Part shown: positions 9,079-18,242 of the stretch, in pieces
Position numbering within the stretch: position 1 is the first letter of the stretch
Layout: every line of letters begins with the position of its first letter
DNA from: Natroniella sp046097105
GTDB lineage: Bacteria; Bacillota; Halanaerobiia; Halobacteroidales; Halobacteroidaceae
Direction of reading: 5' to 3'
DNA: 64,000 nucleotides
Assembly (NCBI RefSeq): GCF_046097105.1
Contig: NZ_CP175562.1
Coordinates: 2,046,001-2,110,000, forward strand
The notes under the pieces: generated by a model
Database searches by the model: none
What the model was told of the DNA's origin: nothing
What the model saw: the letters and a program-made list of their open reading frames with translations, nothing else
Program-made: the position numbers and the translations under genes

Positions 9079-9729
9079 TTATAATTCTAAACTCGATTTA
9101 TCATCCAAAAATTTATTGATTTCAGTTTTAGTTTCTATTAGGCCCAATATTTTCATAAAAGTTAAAAAAATTAATTTAATATCATGTAAAACACTAATAC
9201 TTTCTAAATATTTATTATTTAACTTTATTTTATAAGGCATAATTTCATTTATATATGTCTTTTCTGGATCATTAGCAATACCTAAAATTTCACTCTCATT
9301 TGAAAACTCTATCGAAGCATAGTCTGTAATACCAGGTCTTGCATTCAAAATTTTTCTCTGCTCTTCAGTATAATGTTTTACATATTTAGGCACTTCTGGT
9401 CTAGGGCCTACAAAGCTCATTTCTCCTTTTAAAACATTTATTAATTGTGCTAGTTCATCTAATTTAGTCTTACGTAGTATTTTTCCTACTGTAGTAATTC
9501 TTTTATCAGCACCAACTGTAATCTGTTTTCCTTTTTTTTCAGCATTCTCTACCATAGTTCTGAATTTATAGATTGTAAATGTATTTCCATATTGACCAAC
9601 TCTTTCTTGTTTGAATAGTACGTCTCCTTTTGAATTTGTTTTTATTAAGATCGCAATTAAAACTAGCAGGGGCGATAACACTAGCAACCCTGCTAAAGAA
9701 AAGAATATATCAAATAACCTTTTGGTCAT
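9079..9729 (-). CDS. Initiating sugar phosphate transferase (monotopic PglC/WcaJ-type)
   Basis: 216 residues. It moves a sugar-1-phosphate from a UDP-sugar to undecaprenyl phosphate at the inner face of the inner membrane, starting the repeat unit. One hydrophobic segment (about 8-30) would form the re-entrant helix. The conserved FKQERVGQ, YKFRTM, the catalytic Asp-Glu pair D91-E92 (KTKLDELAQ) and FVGPRPEVP at about 106-114 are all present. At 216 residues it resembles the short PglC form rather than the long WcaJ form with extra membrane helices. It overlaps the aminotransferase gene by 4 bp, so the two are co-translated. Confidence 0.93.
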   Translation of the reverse strand: MTKRLFDIFFSLAGLLVLSPLLVLIAILIKTNSKGDVLFKQERVGQYGNTFTIYKFRTMVENAEKKGKQITVGADKRITTVGKILRKTKLDELAQLINVLKGEMSFVGPRPEVPKYVKHYTEEQRKILNARPGITDYASIEFSNESEILGIANDPEKTYINEIMPYKIKLNNKYLESISVLHDIKLIFLTFMKILGLIETKTEINKFLDDKSSLEL

Positions 9730-10889
9730 CTTCTAACCTCCTCAATAACCTGCTTAACTCTATCAATTACTTGATAAACTTGCTCATCAGTCATTGCAGG
9801 ATAAAAAGGTAAAGATATATTTCTTTCAAATACATATTCACAATTTGGAAAATCGCCTTCTTCAAAACCATAATTCTCCTTATAATAAGGATGAAAATGA
9901 ATTGGAATAAAGTGAACTGATGTCCCAAGATTTAATTCTGTTAATTTATTTATGAATTCATTTCTATCAATCTTTAACATTTCAACCTCTAATAAGATAA
10001 TATATAAATGCCAAGCATGTCTTATATCATCTTTAACATATGGAACTTTAACTTCTGGAACTTCTTTGAAAGCTTCTGTATAAATATCTGCGATCTCTTT
10101 TCTTCTTTTTTGCATTTCCTCTAACTTATTTAACTGCTCTATTCCCATTGCTGCATTAATATCAGGCATATTATATTTGTAACCAGGAGTTACTATTTCA
10201 TAATACCAAGATGCTTCTTTATTTGTATAGCGATCATAAGCATCCCTGCTAATACCGTGTAAAGTATTAATTCTTATATTTTCAGCTAGTTCATCGTTAT
10301 TAGTTGTTACCATTCCACCTTCACCAGTACAAAGATTCTTAGTAGCATAAAAACTAAATGCTGTTCCATCACTGATATTTCCTACCATTTTACCTTTATA
10401 TTTAGTCCAGATAGCATGAGCAGCATCTTCAAAGACATAAATATCTCTTTCTTTAGCTAGCTTCATTATTTCATCCATTTCACAAGGTTGACCTGCCATG
10501 TGAACTGGAATTATGGCTTTAGTTTTATCAGTTATCTTTCTTTCTAAATCTTGGATATCCATATTAAATGTTTTTGGATCTATATCAACTAAAACTGGTT
10601 TAGCTCCTACTTCTACTATAACATTTGCCGTAGCAGCAAATGTCATTGAAGTTGTAATTACTTCATCACCTTCACCAATTCCTGCAGCTACTAATAATAA
10701 ATGTAATCCAGCAGTGCATGAATTAACTGCTAAAGCATGTTTACTACCTACATAATCAGCAAATTTATTTTGAAACTCTTTTACTTTTGGCCCAGTAGTC
10801 AACCAACCTGACTCCATAGATTCAACTACAGAATTAATCTCTTTTTTATCAATATAAGGTTTATAAAATGGAATAAATTCATCTGACAT
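9726..10889 (-). CDS. DegT/DnrJ/EryC1-family PLP aminotransferase (PglE-like)
   Basis: 387 residues. A sugar aminotransferase that would add an amino group to the 4-keto sugar made by the dehydratase two genes downstream. The PLP lysine is K184 in SFYATKNLCTGEGG, and EDAAHA at 154-159 fits the cofactor-stacking region. Start 10889 has AGGAGGG upstream. A dedicated PglD-type acetyltransferase is absent from this trio, so the amine may stay free or be acylated by another enzyme of the cluster (see the AAC(3)-like gene at 17323). Confidence 0.9.
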   Translation of the reverse strand: MSDEFIPFYKPYIDKKEINSVVESMESGWLTTGPKVKEFQNKFADYVGSKHALAVNSCTAGLHLLLVAAGIGEGDEVITTSMTFAATANVIVEVGAKPVLVDIDPKTFNMDIQDLERKITDKTKAIIPVHMAGQPCEMDEIMKLAKERDIYVFEDAAHAIWTKYKGKMVGNISDGTAFSFYATKNLCTGEGGMVTTNNDELAENIRINTLHGISRDAYDRYTNKEASWYYEIVTPGYKYNMPDINAAMGIEQLNKLEEMQKRRKEIADIYTEAFKEVPEVKVPYVKDDIRHAWHLYIILLEVEMLKIDRNEFINKLTELNLGTSVHFIPIHFHPYYKENYGFEEGDFPNCEYVFERNISLPFYPAMTDEQVYQVIDRVKQVIEEVRR

Positions 10890-10957
10890 ATAAAGCCCTC
10901 CTCTACAAATTAGATTTAATTACGCTCTATTATCTATTAAATAAAATTAAAGATTAT

Positions 10958-12184
10958 CTATTTTTCCATTAAAACAGATAATCTTTTTTCAAATTTATTA
11001 AGTATAGTTCTTCTTGCATAAAACTTCTCAACATATCGCCTACCATTTAACCCCATTTCTCGAGCTAAATCTCTATTCTGATATAATTTCAATACAGCTT
11101 TAGTTACCTCTTCAACATTCTCTGGCTCCACATATATTCCAGCTTCAGCCTCTTCTACTATTTTTCTTGCTTCACCATCTATTGCTAAAATAATTGGTAA
11201 TTCACTTGCAAGAGCTTCATACATTTTTGAAGGTACAGCTCCTTTAAAAAGATCTAATTTTTTTAAAGGAATAATTGTAGCATCCATAGAAGCAATAAGT
11301 TTTGGTATTTTTTCTTTAGGTTGTAAAGGTACAAACTTAATATTATTTAAATTATATCTTTCAGCTAATTTTATAAGGCTTTCTTTTTTAGGGCCATCTC
11401 CTATTAAGACAAATTCTATATCATCATATTCTTTTAATCTTTTAGCTGTTTCAACAATAACTTCTAAGCCTTGTGCTAACCCATGAAGACCAGCATAAAC
11501 TATAGTAAATTTATCTTTAATATTAAGTTCCTTTCTAATTTGATTACTCCTTTTATTTCTTGAAAATAGATTATCATCTACCCCATTAGTTAATAAAAAT
11601 AATTTATTTTTATCAAATCCTCTTTCTTTTATATTATTAATTATACCTTTAGTTTGTCCAGAAATAAGATCAGCCTTTTTATAACAGAATTCTTCTAACC
11701 AAGTGGAAAGTTTAATTAATAATTTATTATTTAAAACTCCTAATTCAACTGCAGATTCAGGCCAAAGATCTGATATATTAAAAATATATTTTGCTCCTAA
11801 TAATTTACTTAATATATACCCTGAACCACCTAAAAATAATGGAGGGGATTCAGTAAAGATTACATCTTGCTTTCCTACTTTCCATACTCCTAATAAAATC
11901 GAGCTAATTGTAAAAGAAAAATAGTTTAATAGCTTAGGAATAAACTTTTTAGAAGGAGTAGCATATATCCAAGTGCGTATAATTCTAATCCCTTTATACT
12001 CTTCTTCCCTAAGAATTTTATCTTTATATTCTTCAAAAATTTCACCTTTAGGATAATTAGGCATAGCAGTTAAAATTGTCACTTCATGCCCCTTCTTTTT
12101 TAACCCCTGTGCTAATTCAAATATTCGATTTTGAGGAGCACCAGTCTCTGGAGGACAGTATTGTGTTAAAAATAGAACTTTCAT
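10958..12184 (-). CDS. Glycosyltransferase family 4 (WbuB-like)
   Basis: 408 residues with a GT-B fold. The N-terminal LFLTQYCPPETGAPQNRI is typical of WbuB-type GT4 enzymes, and the C-terminal domain has the EALASELPIILA donor-binding segment. It would add one sugar to the lipid-linked repeat unit at the cytoplasmic face; donor and acceptor cannot be read from sequence. GAGGTGA precedes the ATG. The gene follows the 2-epimerase by 15 bp, so it is in the same operon. Confidence 0.88.
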   Translation of the reverse strand: MKVLFLTQYCPPETGAPQNRIFELAQGLKKKGHEVTILTAMPNYPKGEIFEEYKDKILREEEYKGIRIIRTWIYATPSKKFIPKLLNYFSFTISSILLGVWKVGKQDVIFTESPPLFLGGSGYILSKLLGAKYIFNISDLWPESAVELGVLNNKLLIKLSTWLEEFCYKKADLISGQTKGIINNIKERGFDKNKLFLLTNGVDDNLFSRNKRSNQIRKELNIKDKFTIVYAGLHGLAQGLEVIVETAKRLKEYDDIEFVLIGDGPKKESLIKLAERYNLNNIKFVPLQPKEKIPKLIASMDATIIPLKKLDLFKGAVPSKMYEALASELPIILAIDGEARKIVEEAEAGIYVEPENVEEVTKAVLKLYQNRDLAREMGLNGRRYVEKFYARRTILNKFEKRLSVLMEK

Positions 12185-12199
12185 TAATATTCACCTCTA

Positions 12200-13258
12200 C
12201 TATATAGTCTCTACCATTGCATTAACTATTTTCTGACTTGCATCACCATTACCAAAACATTTTATTATTTCATTTCCACCGTTAAAGTTTTTAATTTTAT
12301 CTAATATTAACTCATAATTTGCACTAACTAAAAAATTCCAACCATAATCTACAGTCTCTATCCACTCAGTTTCATCTCTCATAGTAATACAAGGAACTTT
12401 CAAAAAATATGCTTCCTTTTGTACTCCGCCACTATCAGTTAAGATTTTCTTAGAATTACTTTCCAACATTAACATATCTAAATACCCTACTGGTTCAATT
12501 ATTTGAACATTGTCATTAAATTGTAAATCATATTTTTCTAAGTAATTTTTAGTACGTGGATGTAAAGGTAAAACAATATGTTCATTAGAGTCATTAAAAG
12601 CTTGAACAATATTTTTTAGTCTTTCTTTAGAATTAGTATTTTCAGCTCTATGAACTGTAGCTAAGATATATCCTTTAGCTTCAACACCTAACTCTTCAAG
12701 AATATCCGATTTTTGTTTTGATAATTCAACATTATATAAAACAGCATCATACATAACATCTCCTACATTTTCTACTCCTTGAGTAATCCCTTCCTTTTTC
12801 AGATTCTTAACAGCAGTTTCTGTAGGACAAAATAATAATTTAGAGATATGATCAGTTAAAATTCTATTCTGTTCTTCTGGCATATCTTTATTATAACTTC
12901 TTAACCCTGCTTCTATATGAATAACTGGAATAAGTAATTTACTCGCAGCTAAAGCTCCTGCAATTGTAGAGTTTGTATCACCATAAACTAATAAAACATC
13001 TGGCTTCTCTTCTAAAATAACTTCTTCAATTTCTGCTAACATCTTACCTGTCTGCTTTCCATGACTGTCAGAACCAATTCCTAAATTATAATCAGGTTTA
13101 GGAATATTTAATTCTTTAAAAAATATATCAGACATATTTTGATCATAATGTTGACCTGTATGAACTAAAATTTCTTGATTTTCTTTACTCAATTCTCTTG
13201 AAACGGGTGCTGCCTTTATAAATTGTGGCCTAGCTCCAACTATTGTAACTACTTTCAT
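12200..13258 (-). CDS. UDP-sugar 2-epimerase of the WbpI/WecB family
   Basis: 352 residues. The opening VGARPQFIKAAPVSREL carries the ARPQFIKA version of the motif, which I associate with WbpI/WlbD (epimerising UDP-2,3-diacetamido glucuronate) rather than the TRPEAIKMAP version of WecB. Other family motifs are HTGQHYDQNM, YGDTNSTIAGALAA, HIEAGLRS and SDSGGVQKEA. Together with the four WbpA/B/D/E-like genes at 19.5-24 kb it would complete UDP-ManNAc3NAcA synthesis. The WecB assignment remains possible. GGAGGG precedes the ATG. Confidence 0.87.
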   Translation of the reverse strand: MKVVTIVGARPQFIKAAPVSRELSKENQEILVHTGQHYDQNMSDIFFKELNIPKPDYNLGIGSDSHGKQTGKMLAEIEEVILEEKPDVLLVYGDTNSTIAGALAASKLLIPVIHIEAGLRSYNKDMPEEQNRILTDHISKLLFCPTETAVKNLKKEGITQGVENVGDVMYDAVLYNVELSKQKSDILEELGVEAKGYILATVHRAENTNSKERLKNIVQAFNDSNEHIVLPLHPRTKNYLEKYDLQFNDNVQIIEPVGYLDMLMLESNSKKILTDSGGVQKEAYFLKVPCITMRDETEWIETVDYGWNFLVSANYELILDKIKNFNGGNEIIKCFGNGDASQKIVNAMVETI

Positions 13259-13271
13259 TCTATCCCTCCAT

Positions 13272-14387
13272 TTATTCTTCTAATATTCTTTTATATAGCT
13301 CTAATAATTTTTTCTCCTCTATAGACCAATTATATTTTTCCTCTACAGCTCTCCTACCGTTTTGGCCCATTTGTCTAGCTTCTTCTGGATTATCAAAGAT
13401 ATATTTTATTGCAGCAGCTATTTCTTCAGGTTTTTGTGGATCTACTGTTATTCCACATTCATTTCCCTCAATTATCTCTTTCCAGAGTGGAAAATCAGAA
13501 GCTATAACTGGTAATCCTGCTGACATATATTCAAACATCTTATTAGGGTAAGCATCTATATGATTAGGAAGAGGGTGAAATAATACTAAGCCAGCTTTTG
13601 CTTTCGCTAAATTTTCTGCTACTTGACCCCTATTAATAAAACCTTGAAATTTCACTTTACTCCAGCCATCCATTTCTTTTACTCTTTCTTTTAAAGACTT
13701 AGATGAAAACTTACCAGCTAATAAAAATTTACTTTGATAATCCTCTGCTAAAATTCCAATTGCTTCAACCATTTCTTCAATTCCACGTATAGAAGTAATC
13801 CCGCCTACATAAGTAACTATATTATCTTTGTTTTCATTTTCAATAGTATCATCTAGTAATAACTCATCCAACAAAGGAAAATTATGTACAACGATATTGT
13901 CAGTACTAAATTTTTCTCCAATACTAGGAGTAGCTGAAACTACTGCTGTTAAAAATTTATCTGCTATCTTTTCAATAGCATTTGTTACCTTTGAAACAAA
14001 TCCTCTAATTGGTTTCCAAATCCATTCTTTAGACATAATTTGCTTAGGTACATCTTCATGAACATCATAGATAACTTTCTTTCCTTTCATTCTCAACAAT
14101 AATCCGACTGGAATAAGTTCAGGATCATGGAAATGATAAATACCTGCATCAACTTTTAGTGCTTTTTTATACACTTGCCAAGTTGTACTAAATATTCTCT
14201 TAAAGCGATTATTAGGTTTCTTTAAAGGAATAATTGTTATTCCATCTATTACTTCTTTTTCTGTATGTTGCACGATTAATGCCACATCATATCCTGCATT
14301 AATCAAGCTTTTAGCTTGCTTCCGAAAAATTCGAGTATCAAATACAGAATGGACTGATGTAAGTACACAAGCTGTCTTGTTTTTCAT
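13272..14387 (-). CDS. Glycosyltransferase family 4
   Basis: 371 residues, GT-B fold. Visible are an N-terminal SVHSVFDTRIFRKQ, a mid-region YDVHED (typical of WbpH/WlbH-type GT4s that act on diacetamido uronic acids, though this similarity is loose), and the C-terminal KMFEYMSAGLPVIASD donor-binding loop. It sits directly upstream of the 2-epimerase (13-bp gap) and would act at the inner membrane on the lipid-linked oligosaccharide. The sugar transferred is unknown. Confidence 0.87.
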   Translation of the reverse strand: MKNKTACVLTSVHSVFDTRIFRKQAKSLINAGYDVALIVQHTEKEVIDGITIIPLKKPNNRFKRIFSTTWQVYKKALKVDAGIYHFHDPELIPVGLLLRMKGKKVIYDVHEDVPKQIMSKEWIWKPIRGFVSKVTNAIEKIADKFLTAVVSATPSIGEKFSTDNIVVHNFPLLDELLLDDTIENENKDNIVTYVGGITSIRGIEEMVEAIGILAEDYQSKFLLAGKFSSKSLKERVKEMDGWSKVKFQGFINRGQVAENLAKAKAGLVLFHPLPNHIDAYPNKMFEYMSAGLPVIASDFPLWKEIIEGNECGITVDPQKPEEIAAAIKYIFDNPEEARQMGQNGRRAVEEKYNWSIEEKKLLELYKRILEE

Positions 14388-14425
14388 TTATATCCCTCGC
14401 AATTTAAAAAATTATCAATATAAAT

Positions 14426-15697
14426 TCAATTTACTAAGTTTACTGGTCTGGAACTTAATAACCATAAAAATATTAAAGATAAACCTAATCCATGGGTTAA
14501 TAAGATTGTTGGTAAGTCTGCACTTCTTAAACTAAACATAGGAATAATCATAATTGAAATTCCTACCCACTTAGGCATTCTATTTTCAATAATCGAATCC
14601 ATTAATTTCAATATCAGCCCAATAATAGATGAAAAGATTAACATTCCAATAAAACCAAAATGCATATATGAAGTTGCTAAAAATCCTGTATTAACCCAAG
14701 TATCTAAATGGCCATATAAATATTGACTAATAACCATCTGTACTGGTACATCAAAAGGATATCTAAATACACTTGATAACACATTATTTGGCATGTAAAT
14801 ATATCCATATTCACTAAAAAAATCAAAATAATTATAATGGTGATCTGCTGTTATAAAAAAAACCCTACGAACAAAAAGTGAAATCAATATAGAATTATCG
14901 GTAATCCAATAAAAAATAGAACTTATTAATACAACTAAAGTTAAAGAAAACATTAGAATTGAAATAATATTATGCTTTTTAACAAAATAATATATAAAGA
15001 AAATCAATACAGGATAGAAAAGCATAGCCCTATGTGCTGTTATACTAAAGAAGAGAATCTGTAGTATAATAGTTACTATAACACCTAATTTATTCTTTTT
15101 CCATAAAAAATAAGTCATTAAAAAAATATTAATAACTTTACCATACCAAGTCATAAAATAACTAAATATACCAGGAAATACTTGGGTACCAACAATTCTT
15201 CTATAGTCATAAACTTTAAGCAAATTAAAATTCAAATATGAAAATCCTCCTCTATATCCTATCCACACAAATATAAATATCGAAAAAAATATTGCACTAT
15301 AAACAGCTATAAATCTACCTTGAATTAAAATTGGGAGCTTGAGCTTAGGAAGAATGTTAATAATAAAATATACTAATAAAGCTGAAATTAAAATCATATA
15401 TATATATATTCTGCTTTTATCCTTCATACCATAAATAGATAGTAAAGGTATCACTAACGGAGCATATAAAAATGTAAAAAAGAAATCAGAGATTTTTTTT
15501 ATCTTACAAGGTAAAAACCTAGAAAAAATTATTAAAACTAAAAAAGATTCAATTACTTTAAAAATATTTAAATTTAAACTTAAACCTGAATAAGCATAGT
15601 TTTGTGATATTATATAAATATAACTAACATCTAAAAAAATTTTAAACAATAAACAATTTAACATAAATAAAATACGTTCTGATGTTATCTTTTGCAC
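14426..15697 (-). CDS. O-antigen polymerase (Wzy-like) integral membrane protein
   Basis: 423 residues, with roughly ten to twelve hydrophobic segments spread over the whole length and no soluble enzymatic domain. The sequence is very AT-rich, as Wzy genes usually are. In a cluster with a flippase, Wzz proteins and an initiating transferase, such a protein is normally the periplasmic polymerase of repeat units. There is little sequence conservation in this group, so the call relies mainly on topology and context. The start is GTG at 15697 with GGAGGGAG upstream. Confidence 0.7.
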   Translation of the reverse strand: MQKITSERILFMLNCLLFKIFLDVSYIYIISQNYAYSGLSLNLNIFKVIESFLVLIIFSRFLPCKIKKISDFFFTFLYAPLVIPLLSIYGMKDKSRIYIYMILISALLVYFIINILPKLKLPILIQGRFIAVYSAIFFSIFIFVWIGYRGGFSYLNFNLLKVYDYRRIVGTQVFPGIFSYFMTWYGKVINIFLMTYFLWKKNKLGVIVTIILQILFFSITAHRAMLFYPVLIFFIYYFVKKHNIISILMFSLTLVVLISSIFYWITDNSILISLFVRRVFFITADHHYNYFDFFSEYGYIYMPNNVLSSVFRYPFDVPVQMVISQYLYGHLDTWVNTGFLATSYMHFGFIGMLIFSSIIGLILKLMDSIIENRMPKWVGISIMIIPMFSLRSADLPTILLTHGLGLSLIFLWLLSSRPVNLVN

Positions 15698-15799
15698 ATC
15701 ATTCTCCCTCCTATCTTTAAAAATATGCTACAATAAATTCTACACTTTATGATTTAATTAAATTTTATCATAATCCAACCTTATTATAAAATTTCAATA

Positions 15800-17299
15800 T
15801 CATCTAAAAATAGAAGAATAAATATTCTTATTTTCAAATTGTAAAATCAAATTTAAACCATTATTTAACGCTAAATTTCTTTTTTTCATAGTCCTTAAAA
15901 TATCTTTATATAAATCATTCCAATCATTCCAAAGACTGTCTAAAGATGTATTATGCCATAATAAACTAAATATGCCTTGATATTTTTCAACTTGTTTGAT
16001 TAGTTTAGTTAACTCCTCATTAGCTTGTTGAGGAGTTAACTCCATGTACTGTTTTAATGTGCCATCCATTACTATTAAAGGAATTTCCCACAAATCATAA
16101 GCTCTTCTTTTTTCAAAATCATAAGGTTTATATGGATGACAAATTCCTGCTCTAAATCCAACAACATCTGCATAACCTAAAGTAGAATCATATAACAACC
16201 CACATTTTTCTTGAATAGACCAAGTTTTCTTAACGTTAAATCTTAAATAATGCTGTCTTCCTCCAAAACTTTTATTCTTTAATTCATATCTATTACATAA
16301 CTTATTAACTTCTTCTTTCATAGCCTGCTCACTATTATATGAATTATATGAAGGATGAATTCCTATTTCATGACCCTTGTCTGTTAGCTGTTCTATTATA
16401 GAATCTAATTCATTTAAAAAATATTTATCTCCATCACCTGGTGTATTGTTATCAACTTTAAAATACCAACTAGATTTTATATTATACTTTTCTTCTATTT
16501 CCATCATATCTTCAAATATGAAATAAGGGTCTTTTTTTCTTAATTCTTTTATATTGAGAATAGCTTCTTTAAGATCGCCCCTTTTAATAATAGCTCCACC
16601 TATTTTTTTTATTCCATTTAAAGCTTTTTTCAATCCAGAACCATACTTATAAATGTGATCTATATCATGTGATAAAAAGAAGGCAAAATCTTTCTCTCCC
16701 CATATACTTGATCTTTCTACTATAGGATATAGTTTTTTAATCCAATTCCACAATAATTCTATATATTCATTTACAATAGGTCTATCTAAAAACCCTTCTT
16801 TATAAGCTAAACTAGCTTGAGCAGGAAAACGATCATGCTCATCTTTAACTGGATTAACTACTTCTTCATATCTAGTTATCATAAAAAATGAAGAAGCAAT
16901 AATATCTATATTAGTTTCTATTAAATTTTCTTTAATTTCAACTAATTTATTCAAATTCCCATTACCAGAATAAATAGCTGGCAAATCTTTTTCATCAATT
17001 ACTGATTGTACTTCTGAACCTGTATATCTTTTTAAAGGTAAAGGAGGCATAGAACTTTTTTTTAGATATTCCTCTCCAAATAAATCAGATTCGAAAATAT
17101 GTATCTGCGGAACATCAAAATTATTATTATATTTTTCTTTCCCATACGAAATAATTAAATCTATATTATTTAAAGAAGCATCTTTATAGATATCAATGCA
17201 AAAATTATCATCTAACCGATATATATATTTGCATATATAATTAAAAACATATTCAATTTCTTTATTAAATTTATTATTTTCATATAATATCAAAATCAT
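15800..17299 (-). CDS. Polysaccharide deacetylase-family protein
   Basis: 499 residues. The C-terminal half has the NodB-type metal-dependent deacetylase signatures: FLSHDIDHIYKYG at about 208-220 for the catalytic Asp and metal Asp-His, HEIGIHPSYNS for the HxxxH-type zinc ligands, and a late LLWHNTSLD histidine. The N-terminal roughly 190 residues form a separate domain seen in other polysaccharide-cluster deacetylases. The likely role is removal of N-acetyl groups from a cluster sugar or intermediate. No signal peptide is seen, so action would be cytoplasmic. AGGAGAAG precedes the ATG. Confidence 0.82.
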   Translation of the reverse strand: MILILYENNKFNKEIEYVFNYICKYIYRLDDNFCIDIYKDASLNNIDLIISYGKEKYNNNFDVPQIHIFESDLFGEEYLKKSSMPPLPLKRYTGSEVQSVIDEKDLPAIYSGNGNLNKLVEIKENLIETNIDIIASSFFMITRYEEVVNPVKDEHDRFPAQASLAYKEGFLDRPIVNEYIELLWNWIKKLYPIVERSSIWGEKDFAFFLSHDIDHIYKYGSGLKKALNGIKKIGGAIIKRGDLKEAILNIKELRKKDPYFIFEDMMEIEEKYNIKSSWYFKVDNNTPGDGDKYFLNELDSIIEQLTDKGHEIGIHPSYNSYNSEQAMKEEVNKLCNRYELKNKSFGGRQHYLRFNVKKTWSIQEKCGLLYDSTLGYADVVGFRAGICHPYKPYDFEKRRAYDLWEIPLIVMDGTLKQYMELTPQQANEELTKLIKQVEKYQGIFSLLWHNTSLDSLWNDWNDLYKDILRTMKKRNLALNNGLNLILQFENKNIYSSIFR

Positions 17300-17322
17300 T
17301 TTAACTTCTCCTAAAATAAAAT

Positions 17323-18126
17323 TTATTTGACTAAATAATAAGGATCTTTATTTATTTTATTTTCTAAAAACACCATTAAATCACCTGCTTTAAAAAATCT
17401 TACTTTTAAACCGTTTAAATCATAAGTATCTATCATTTTTTCTTTTTTCATATCTTTTTCTAATTTTAATCTATTCCATGAAATTTTTGTATTATATTTA
17501 TAATTTTTTTGTAATACTACTTCATAATCTGTTTCATTATAATATATAATACCTTTTTTTTCAGTAACATCCATATAAGGTACCTTCAACAGTCTCTCTA
17601 TATAATGAAGTTGTGTGCTTTTAAGAAAATTAGTACCAATATTTAAATACAAAATATTTTCTTGATCCATTTTTCCAAAACAACCATCAAGGCTAAATGT
17701 ATCAAAATGATTACAATCATTAAAACAGGAATTACCTTTAACTAAAATACTATGAATACAATCATTAGTTCTATAATTAGCCTCACTTAAAAATAATCTA
17801 TTAAAAATTGAATGTTCAGGTTTAGAAAAGCTTTTATGATAAACACCAGATTTTCTAAAAGAAGGAGTAAAGCCTGGAACATATATACTATCAAAATTTT
17901 TTTCTAATAATTCCATTAAAAATTTATATGGATTACAATTGAAAGCTTTTTTTATATCACTAAGCCCTGCATGAACAAAAACAGCATCTTGCTTATAATT
18001 AGAAAAAATTTCTTCAATTCGCTTTACATTAACATTTCCTATTTTTTTATCTATTTTAGTAAATTTTCTCATGTATCCTTTTACTCTGTTTTTTAAAATC
18101 ATTATTTTGTTAATTTTCTTTTTCAT
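17323..18126 (-). CDS. AAC(3)-family N-acyltransferase, probably sugar-modifying
   Basis: 267 residues resembling aminoglycoside 3-N-acetyltransferases: VFVHAGLSDIKKAF near the start, PGFTPSF, and an HSILVKG-type segment. Members also occur in polysaccharide clusters, where they probably acylate amino sugars instead of antibiotics, and this location between a flippase and a deacetylase favours that role. I chose the ATG at 18126 because GAGGAG lies 7 bases upstream; the longer frame to 18183 has no such site. Acyl donor and substrate are unknown. Confidence 0.75.
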   Translation of the reverse strand: MKKKINKIMILKNRVKGYMRKFTKIDKKIGNVNVKRIEEIFSNYKQDAVFVHAGLSDIKKAFNCNPYKFLMELLEKNFDSIYVPGFTPSFRKSGVYHKSFSKPEHSIFNRLFLSEANYRTNDCIHSILVKGNSCFNDCNHFDTFSLDGCFGKMDQENILYLNIGTNFLKSTQLHYIERLLKVPYMDVTEKKGIIYYNETDYEVVLQKNYKYNTKISWNRLKLEKDMKKEKMIDTYDLNGLKVRFFKAGDLMVFLENKINKDPYYLVK

Positions 18127-18242
18127 AATTAACTCCTCATTAATAACAAACTTTTTTATAATGTTTCTGAGCCCATAAAGCACATTTAGAAATAAATTTA
18201 ATTACTAATATTCTCTTGAATTTTAATAGACCCCAAGTTTTA

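Noticed and set aside
17323..18126. Aminoglycoside resistance gene
   Set aside because: The family matches AAC(3), but the position deep in a polysaccharide locus, between flippase and deacetylase genes, makes sugar acylation more likely.
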